Positions 41,118-46,643 of a DNA stretch of 46,643 bases are shown piece by piece; position 1 is the stretch's first letter; each line of letters opens with the position of its first letter. The position numbers and the translations under genes were made by a program. The notes beneath the pieces were generated by a model. That model was not told where the DNA came from, searched no databases, and saw only the letters and a list, made by a program, of their open reading frames with translations. Origin of the DNA: Candidatus Saccharimonadota bacterium (GTDB lineage Bacteria; Patescibacteriota; Saccharimonadia; Saccharimonadales; 2-12-FULL-41-12). Location: contig JALHOM010000006.1 in assembly GCA_022842995.1 (NCBI GenBank), positions 19,459-66,101 of the forward strand. Direction: 5' to 3'.

Positions 41118-42305
41118 ATGCATAAAACAGCCCAAAAGTGGCTAAGCAATAATTGGAAAAATCTCATTTACGGCGCCATCCTCATGGTCGCCTTAGCTAG
41201 CTTATACCTCTTTAAGCTGGGGTCTCTAGTGCGGGGTGACGGCTTCCGGGAGTCAATCCAGTATCTCGGAATTAATGGTCTCGGCAATATCAATAGCGAT
41301 ATCACCTATGGTCCTGTGAAATTTCTGCAACTACTCATGGTCAAGATCGACGAGCCTAACTCGACCTTACTGCGACTAGTTTCGGTGGCGTCGGTAATCC
41401 TGGCTGTTGTGTTGTTTTACCGTTTAATCCGAAAATGGCATACGCCCCGAATTGCCTTGCTTGCCAGTGCACTTTTTGCGACCTCCTCGTTCAGCCTTAA
41501 TCAAGGTCGATATTCATTACAAACTGCCGCATTGCTCATTGTCTTCCCCGCGCTCTTGCTATTTGGGACCTGGCTGAAGTCGAAAAAAAATGTAAAAAAG
41601 ATTATTGTTATTGGTCCGAGTGTAGCATTACTACTTTACATACCGGGGATGATGATCATAATCGCACTCCTAGGCATAGCATTCCGAAAGCGCTTGCTAC
41701 TTGCCACCCAGTTCATGAAACGCCGAGAACAATACACTGGAATGGCTCTAACGGGGATCTTGTTGGTACCATTGGTTGGCTCGATCATCCAAAAACCTGC
41801 AACGCTTTTCAGTCTTTCTGGCTTTGACTTCATCGCCAACAATGCGCTCAAGTCTAGTTTTGATAAATTTCTCCAAGTACCGATCGACCTTTTCTATGCA
41901 GCAGAGATTGATAACTATAGGTGGCTTACCGGGACACCGGTCCTCGACGTTGCTACGATAGTTCTTGTCATACTAGGGTTATACGGCTATGTACGGGGTG
42001 AGCATCCGTTGCGGTTGCGACTCCTCGGCCTTGGGATAGTATCTTCATGGCTGCTCATAACATCTTCAAGCTATCTTGGCCTCGGATTACTCATACCCCT
42101 GATCTACATTCTGGTGGCGAATGGGATCGCCTACCTACTCCAGACGTGGTTTACGGTCTTCCCGAAAAACCCGGCCGCAAGAAGAACGGGCATTATTGTC
42201 GTCAGTATACTGATCGCGGCGATCGGCTCATTCCAGTCTTATCGGTACTTTATCGTCTGGCCAAACACACCCGAAACTAAGAGTAGTTTAATCTCGCGTG
42301 ATTAG
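41118..42305 (+). CDS. multi-pass membrane protein, GT-C glycosyltransferase-like
   Basis: A 395-residue protein with about nine hydrophobic helices. After the first helix a loop contains DGFRESIQYLGINGLGNINSDITYGP, and a later loop reads ATSSFSLNQGRYSLQTAALLIVF, which resembles the short helix-loop of PMT/ArnT-type lipid-linked sugar transferases. No definite catalytic DE or DD motif could be assigned, so a transporter or unknown envelope protein is possible. It has its own promoter, between dnaB and ybaB. Confidence 0.6.
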   Translation: MHKTAQKWLSNNWKNLIYGAILMVALASLYLFKLGSLVRGDGFRESIQYLGINGLGNINSDITYGPVKFLQLLMVKIDEPNSTLLRLVSVASVILAVVLFYRLIRKWHTPRIALLASALFATSSFSLNQGRYSLQTAALLIVFPALLLFGTWLKSKKNVKKIIVIGPSVALLLYIPGMMIIIALLGIAFRKRLLLATQFMKRREQYTGMALTGILLVPLVGSIIQKPATLFSLSGFDFIANNALKSSFDKFLQVPIDLFYAAEIDNYRWLTGTPVLDVATIVLVILGLYGYVRGEHPLRLRLLGLGIVSSWLLITSSSYLGLGLLIPLIYILVANGIAYLLQTWFTVFPKNPAARRTGIIVVSILIAAIGSFQSYRYFIVWPNTPETKSSLISRD

Positions 42306-42312
42306 ATAAAAA

Positions 42313-42321
42313 TGATATACT
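42313..42321 (+). promoter_or_regulatory. extended -10 promoter of ybaB-recR cluster
   Basis: TGA-TATACT is followed by a leader of about 22 nt that holds AAGAAGGA, a normal ribosome binding site, so this transcript is not leaderless. Confidence 0.5.
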
Positions 42322-42348
42322 AAACAATGATTTAAAGAAGGATTATAT

Positions 42349-42642
42349 ATGGGGAAAATCGATCAAGCAAAAATGCTCATGAAAGTTAAAAAAATGCAGA
42401 AAGAACTGCAGAAGCAGGTTATAACCGTTTCTGCAGGAGATGATGCTGTCATCGTAGAAATTACCGGTGAGCAAAAAATCAAAAAGATTCATATTGACCC
42501 AAAACAGGTGGATCTTGACGATATTACCGTAACAGAACGCTACGTAGAAGAGGCCGTTAAAAAAGCTATATCAGAGAGTCAGAGGATCGCAGCCGAGAAA
42601 ATGCAACCGATGATGGGGATGCTAGGAAACCTGGGGCTTTAG
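42349..42642 (+). CDS. ybaB: YbaB/EbfC family nucleoid-associated protein
   Basis: A 97-residue DNA-binding protein. Family pattern: long helix KMLMKVKKMQKELQKQVITVSAGDDAV, strands VEITGEQKIKKIHIDPKQVD, and a C-terminal helix ending in MQPMMGMLGNLGL, close to the usual GM.G..G.PG. It forms dimers that coat DNA. In many bacteria it sits between dnaX and recR; here dnaX is separated from it by dnaB and a membrane protein, but recR still follows shortly. Confidence 0.92.
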   Translation: MGKIDQAKMLMKVKKMQKELQKQVITVSAGDDAVIVEITGEQKIKKIHIDPKQVDLDDITVTERYVEEAVKKAISESQRIAAEKMQPMMGMLGNLGL

Positions 42643-42674
42643 TAGGAAACTTCTAAGGCGCAGTACATAAGTCC

Positions 42675-42860
42675 GTGGCAAATACTTCTTCATCACGCAA
42701 ATTTGATCCCAAACGTTTATTCATCCTGATCGTTGTGTTCTGGATATTAAACTCGCTTTACGTCCTAATTTCTGGCGGTAACTTTCAGTTAGCAGATTAT
42801 ATAAATATCGCGATTGTCGTAATCATAGTAGACCTAATCCTTAGTTTTTTGAAAAAATAA
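42675..42860 (+). CDS. small two-helix membrane protein
   Basis: A 61-residue protein starting with GTG at 42675. Basic N-terminus (SSSRKFDPKR), helix one LFILIVVFWILNSLYVLIS, short polar loop, helix two INIAIVVIIVDLILSFL, ending KK. No family recognised. It ends one base before the recR ATG, so it is probably translated from the same mRNA. Confidence 0.6.
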   Translation: MANTSSSRKFDPKRLFILIVVFWILNSLYVLISGGNFQLADYINIAIVVIIVDLILSFLKK

Positions 42861-42861
42861 T

Positions 42862-43470
42862 ATGAGCTCAATTCTGCCTAAAGCACTTGAATCCGCCATA
42901 GAATCCATGCAAAGTTTGCCGGGGGTAGGGCAGCGCTCGGCCGAAAGATATGCAGCACATTTACTCCGCAGCAACCCATCTAAAGCTCAGAAAATTGCCG
43001 ATAGTCTCAAAAACCTCCACGACGATGTAGGTCAGTGCCCTGTAACGTTTATGCTTATTGACACTGGGCAAGATGTTTCTCCACTTTACAGCGATGAACG
43101 CCGTGACAAGCAGCAAGTTGTTATCGTTGAAGATGCCTTTGATATTGTAGCAATAGAAAAAACAGGCTTATTCAGAGGCACATACCACGTACTAGGCGGT
43201 CTGCTATCACCCATAGATGGTATTGACGCCGGCACTCTGCACATACCGGAACTGCTCGGCAGAATTAAAGCCGATAAAGTCACCGAGATTATCCTCGCCA
43301 TCAGCTCCAGCGTCGAAGGAGATTCAACGGCGCACTATATCCAATCACAACTCACCAAGTCAAAAGTAGCGATAACCAGATTAGCTCGAGGCCTACCAAT
43401 TGGCCTCGACATCGAATACGCCGATCATGTCACTCTGTCGCGGGCGTTCGAGGGGAGACAAGCCGTATGA
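42862..43470 (+). CDS. recR: recombination protein RecR with degenerate zinc finger
   Basis: A 202-residue RecR that helps RecO load RecA at gaps. The helix-hairpin-helix (LPGVGQRSAERYAAHLL, 19-35) and Toprim region (VVIVEDAFDIVAIEKTGLFRGTYHVLGGLLSPIDGI) are intact. The four-cysteine zinc finger normally between them is degenerate: only Cys59 remains (GQCPVTFMLIDTGQDVSPLYSDERRD), so zinc is unlikely to be bound. Overlaps the next gene by 4 bp. Confidence 0.93.
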   Translation: MSSILPKALESAIESMQSLPGVGQRSAERYAAHLLRSNPSKAQKIADSLKNLHDDVGQCPVTFMLIDTGQDVSPLYSDERRDKQQVVIVEDAFDIVAIEKTGLFRGTYHVLGGLLSPIDGIDAGTLHIPELLGRIKADKVTEIILAISSSVEGDSTAHYIQSQLTKSKVAITRLARGLPIGLDIEYADHVTLSRAFEGRQAV

Positions 43471-44483
43471 GCGATATCAGCAAGCTGGCCAGCCAATTTC
43501 AGGATTTTATTAGCGACACAAAATCAATTGTCATCGTTCAAGCCGACAATCCTGATGGCGATAGCCTGGCATCGAGCCTCGCCTTAGAAGAAATACTATC
43601 CGAACTCGGACAAGAAATTATATTATATTGTGGCGTTGAAATACCCGGCTACTTAAGATACATGCCAGGCTGGGACAGAGTAGTTAGTGAGCTGCCTCAA
43701 AAGTTTGATGGCAGCATTATTGTCGATACTTCTGCCTTGAGTTTACTAGAAACGCTTACCAAAAAAGACGACTTGAAATGGCTACGACTTAAACCAGCAC
43801 TCTATATCGATCATCACCAGACCGAAGCCACTATAGATTTTGCGTCAGGCATTGTAGACGCAGCCGCAGTGTCTACAGGACAGGTTATCTACAATCTAGC
43901 GCGTGAACTGGAATTACCCATGCCGTTGCCAGCCTGCGAGTTTATCGGCTATTCAGTCCTGTCCGACAGCCTAGGCCTCACTTCTGAAGCAGTAGATAGT
44001 CCCACCTTCCAGCTCATGGCGGACATCGTAGAGCGAGGGGTTTCGGTAGCAAAACTGGATAACGCCCGCCGATCACTGAGCAAAAAATCTCGGCGCATTG
44101 TCGAATATAAAGGCAAGTTACTTACCAGAATCGAGTTTTTCGATGATCCACGCCTAGCTATGGTTACCATACCTTGGACTGAAATAGAGCAATACTCTCA
44201 TGAATACAACCCCTCGATGCTCGTCATCGACGAAATGCGTATGGTTGAAGGAGTGCAGGTAGCTATAGCTTTCAAAACCTACCCCGATGGCAAAATCACT
44301 GCAAAAATACGTTCTAATTACGGCTATAAGGTAGCGGCTGGTATCGCCGAACACTTCGGAGGCGGTGGACATCCGTACGCTGCTGGGTTCAAAATTACCA
44401 ATAATAATGATCTGGGATCTATAAAAATCGATTGTTTAACGGTAGCTTCCAAATTATTGGATGAACTCGACACTGCAGCGTAA
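43467..44483 (+). CDS. DHH/DHHA1 phosphoesterase, NrnA-like
   Basis: A 338-residue phosphoesterase. DHH motifs: VQADNPDGDSLASSLAL (motif I; the canonical DHDxxG is changed to NPDGD), IIVDTSALSLL (II) and YIDHHQTEATIDF (III). The C-terminal DHHA1 domain has FGGGGHPYAAGFKI, which binds substrate. NrnA enzymes degrade short RNA fragments and may hydrolyse pAp; cyclic dinucleotide hydrolysis is a related option. It overlaps recR by 4 bp (ATGA) and precedes cysS by 28 bp. Confidence 0.87.
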   Translation: MSDISKLASQFQDFISDTKSIVIVQADNPDGDSLASSLALEEILSELGQEIILYCGVEIPGYLRYMPGWDRVVSELPQKFDGSIIVDTSALSLLETLTKKDDLKWLRLKPALYIDHHQTEATIDFASGIVDAAAVSTGQVIYNLARELELPMPLPACEFIGYSVLSDSLGLTSEAVDSPTFQLMADIVERGVSVAKLDNARRSLSKKSRRIVEYKGKLLTRIEFFDDPRLAMVTIPWTEIEQYSHEYNPSMLVIDEMRMVEGVQVAIAFKTYPDGKITAKIRSNYGYKVAAGIAEHFGGGGHPYAAGFKITNNNDLGSIKIDCLTVASKLLDELDTAA

Positions 44484-44511
44484 TAATTTAAGACTAAAGC
44501 GAACTAGCGCC

Positions 44512-45921
44512 ATGAAACTATACAATACACTATCAAGAACAATAGAAGAATTACGACCTCTTGAACCAGGAAAAATCAAAATGTATACCTGCGGGCTGAC
44601 GGTCTATAGTCATCCGCAAATCGGGAATTGGGTCGCCTATATTTATTCCGACGTACTGACGAGGACACTCATCCTGTCCGGGTTTGACGTCAATCGCGTA
44701 CAAAACATTACCGATGTTGGACACCTCGTCAGCGATGACGACGATGGCGAAGACAAAATGGAAAAGGGAGCCCGCGCCGAGGGACTTACTGCTTGGGATG
44801 TTGCCGATAAGTACATCGCTGTCGCCACTGAAGAGGCAGCTAAACTCGGCTTACTAACCCCCACGAAGACGGTCCGCGCAACATCGCTCATCCCCGAGCA
44901 GATCGAGTTTGTTGAGGGTCTAGAGAAAAAAGGCTTTACCTACATCATAGAAAATGAAGGGGTCTATTTCGACACCAGCAAACTAGACGACTACGGTAAG
45001 TTGGCCAAACTCGATATCGAAGGCTTGCAGGCAGGAGTCCGCGTAGAAGTTAACGGCAAAAAGAACCCCACCGATTTTGCCATCTGGAAGTTCTCCCCCA
45101 AAAATCAGCAAAGAGACATGGAATGGGACAGCCCTTGGGGCAAGGGGTTCCCTGGATGGCACCTCGAGTGTTCAGTGATCGCACGAGAGAACCTTGGCGA
45201 CCAGCTTGATCTACACACTGGCGGGATTGATCATATCCCTGTTCATCACACCAACGAGATTGCCCAAACCGAAGCATTTACCGACAAACATTTCGTTAAG
45301 TACTGGTTCCATAATAACCACATGAAGATTAATGGCATAAAAATGTCTAAATCCCTTGGTAATAGTTATAAATTGCAAGATATTATTAGCAAAGGATACT
45401 CACTTAATGCCTTTAAAATTATGGTTCTGTCTTCTCATTATCGAACAGAGGGGAACTTTACGTGGGATATTTTAGATGCAGCCAATAATCGCTACCTTCA
45501 CTGGCAGTCTCTTTTAAACAGAAAGTGGCAAGATTTGGGTAAATCCCAAGATCAAACCGACTTGATACCGAGGATGGTCGAATCAGCGATAAATGATATG
45601 TCAGATGCCTTGCTGAACGACTTAGACACTCCCTCGGCATTTAGGATACTCGATGAAACAATTACAGACCTCGAAGAACTAGATATCGACATAAAGTCTG
45701 CGGGTAGCATCGAAAAACTAGAAGAATTTCTAGGGGATACTTTAGGCATTACATTCAATAATTCCGACTTAACATCTAGCCAAAAAGGCACGATTCGGAA
45801 ACGTCAAGAAGCTAGAGACAACAAAGATTACCTAGCCAGCGACAAATTGAGAGACGACCTAATGGGCGAAGGTATCGAGGTCAAAGATACCGCCGGCGGC
45901 CCAGTTTGGTCGAGACTTTAG
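44512..45921 (+). CDS. cysS: cysteinyl-tRNA synthetase
   Basis: A 469-residue class I synthetase. The zinc ligand Cys27 is in MYTCGLTVYSHPQIGN, where HPQIGN is the HIGH motif; FPGWHLECSVIA and LDLHTGGIDHIPVHHTNEIAQTEA hold the other ligands; KMSKSLGN (about 277-284) is the ATP-binding loop. The C-terminal anticodon domain ends in DYLASDKLRDDLMGEGIEVKDTAGGPVW. Start at 44512 (MKLYNTLSR) matches the family; an in-frame upstream ATG at 44461 lies within the preceding gene and is rejected. Confidence 0.97.
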   Translation: MKLYNTLSRTIEELRPLEPGKIKMYTCGLTVYSHPQIGNWVAYIYSDVLTRTLILSGFDVNRVQNITDVGHLVSDDDDGEDKMEKGARAEGLTAWDVADKYIAVATEEAAKLGLLTPTKTVRATSLIPEQIEFVEGLEKKGFTYIIENEGVYFDTSKLDDYGKLAKLDIEGLQAGVRVEVNGKKNPTDFAIWKFSPKNQQRDMEWDSPWGKGFPGWHLECSVIARENLGDQLDLHTGGIDHIPVHHTNEIAQTEAFTDKHFVKYWFHNNHMKINGIKMSKSLGNSYKLQDIISKGYSLNAFKIMVLSSHYRTEGNFTWDILDAANNRYLHWQSLLNRKWQDLGKSQDQTDLIPRMVESAINDMSDALLNDLDTPSAFRILDETITDLEELDIDIKSAGSIEKLEEFLGDTLGITFNNSDLTSSQKGTIRKRQEARDNKDYLASDKLRDDLMGEGIEVKDTAGGPVWSRL

Positions 45922-45955
45922 TCTATCAATAACGTAAATGACAAACCAAGATTGA

Positions 45956-46643
45956 TCAACTTACATCGGCATGTGTAAGAGGTTTGATTTTCTTCGATTC
46001 GAAATAGTCATCAGCAATAACCTTTAGGCATCCGGCCACCGGTATTGCCAACAAAGCCCCCAAAAGTCCTCCGAGACCAACACCGAGAATTGCTGAAACG
46101 AAAACGAGTAGTGGAGTCAGTGTGTTCGTTCGCGACTGAATGAACGGCTGGATAGTTACATTCTCGATTTGCTGATAAATTATAAAGTATATTGCCATAA
46201 TTATTGCCAGCGGAACATTAACCAACAAGCAAGCTAGTACAACAATTACCGATCCTAGTGTCGTACCAATCAATGGCAATAGCGCAAACAATGCAACGAT
46301 TCCACCAAGAGCTATCGGATTTATATCTGCATTCGTAATCTGTGAAGCAATAAACAAAGTAATGGCTGCAAAAAGCCCACCAATACCAGCAATCAGAACC
46401 TGGCCGTTTACATAGCCGACAATCACTTTATACATTTGCCTCGCTAGCTTCTTCTGGTGAGAACGCGATTTTGGTTTAAGACTTTTGAAATATTTTTCAA
46501 TCCAGGCCGGACCTTCAACCAACATCATAAACGTCAATACGAGAACCGTAACTATGCTCAGTAAAGTAGTGCCTATCTTGCCAGCCGTCGATAATGCCGG
46601 CTTACCAAAGTCAGATACGCGCCCACCGAGATCATTCGTAAAC
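45956..46643 (-). CDS. AI-2E family transporter, 5' partial
   Basis: The frame is open to the window edge, so the N-terminal half lies outside. About 228 residues are visible, with hydrophobic helices and the family region VIVGYVNGQVLIAGIGGLFAAITLFIASQITNADINPIALGGIVALFALLPLIGTTLG, followed by QQIENVTIQPFIQSRT and GGLLGALLAIPVA. AI-2E family (PerM-like) members export small molecules or act as cation/proton antiporters; few have known substrates. Convergent with cysS, 34 bp apart. Confidence 0.88.
   Translation of the reverse strand, partial: FTNDLGGRVSDFGKPALSTAGKIGTTLLSIVTVLVLTFMMLVEGPAWIEKYFKSLKPKSRSHQKKLARQMYKVIVGYVNGQVLIAGIGGLFAAITLFIASQITNADINPIALGGIVALFALLPLIGTTLGSVIVVLACLLVNVPLAIIMAIYFIIYQQIENVTIQPFIQSRTNTLTPLLVFVSAILGVGLGGLLGALLAIPVAGCLKVIADDYFESKKIKPLTHADVS

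Overview
The window looks like a piece of a Saccharibacteria (TM7) or closely related Candidate Phyla Radiation chromosome. This is inferred from gene content, divergent housekeeping proteins and compact layout; no rRNA is present to confirm it. Genes are tightly packed with frequent 1-4 bp overlaps. The standard genetic code fits throughout. A recurring extended -10 promoter (TGN-TATAAT-like) often lies only 8-11 bp before the start codon, which implies leaderless mRNAs.

Layout. 1-1511: the 3' part of holB (DNA polymerase III delta prime) and a TPR protein. 1569-4457: an unknown gene, two NUDIX hydrolases, tRNA-Tyr(GTA), tRNA-Thr(TGT), tRNA-Thr(GGT) and rpmG; copies of the tRNA-Tyr 3' end bracket one NUDIX gene. 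4509-8856: an alpha-glucan operon on the minus strand (GT4 synthase-like, GH57, GH15). 8857-12545: ileS (type 2) behind a structured, T-box-like leader, then an MscL-like channel. 12615-16684: a two-gene surface polysaccharide unit, namely a DPBB/RlpA-like membrane protein and a fused GH18-like/NodB deacetylase/GT2 synthase. 16685-17507: decayed rhodanese and glutaredoxin genes. 17508-19220: a secreted cysteine protein, tRNA-Trp and a GIY-YIG gene inside a partial tRNA-Trp duplication. 19326-23413: P-loop kinase, YgjP-like metallopeptidase, orphan histidine kinase, membrane GT2.

23587-37406 is the secE-nusG-rplK-rplA-rplJ-rplL locus, broken open twice. Four secreted proteins and one membrane protein sit between nusG and rplK. 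Another secreted protein plus dTTP-synthesis genes (dcd; a Tmk-ThyX-ThyX fusion) and a divergent FabD-like protein sit between rplA and rplJ. rplK and rplJ each have their own promoter and structured leader.

The strongest candidate for an undescribed system is the set of six secreted proteins (17508, 24678, 26606, 27394, 28263, 31217). They are highly diverged but share a signal peptide, a glycine-rich motif near the second cysteine and two cysteine pairs with repeating spacing (C1-C2 about 75-78, C3-C4 about 43-50 residues in most). They look like a diversified surface or host-contact family.

37586-46643 is ordinary core content: an unknown conserved protein, dnaX, dnaB, a multi-TM protein, ybaB, a small membrane protein, recR, a DHH phosphoesterase, cysS and a partial AI-2E family transporter. 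DnaX and RecR lack their usual zinc-binding cysteines, and L33 is the cysteine-free form.
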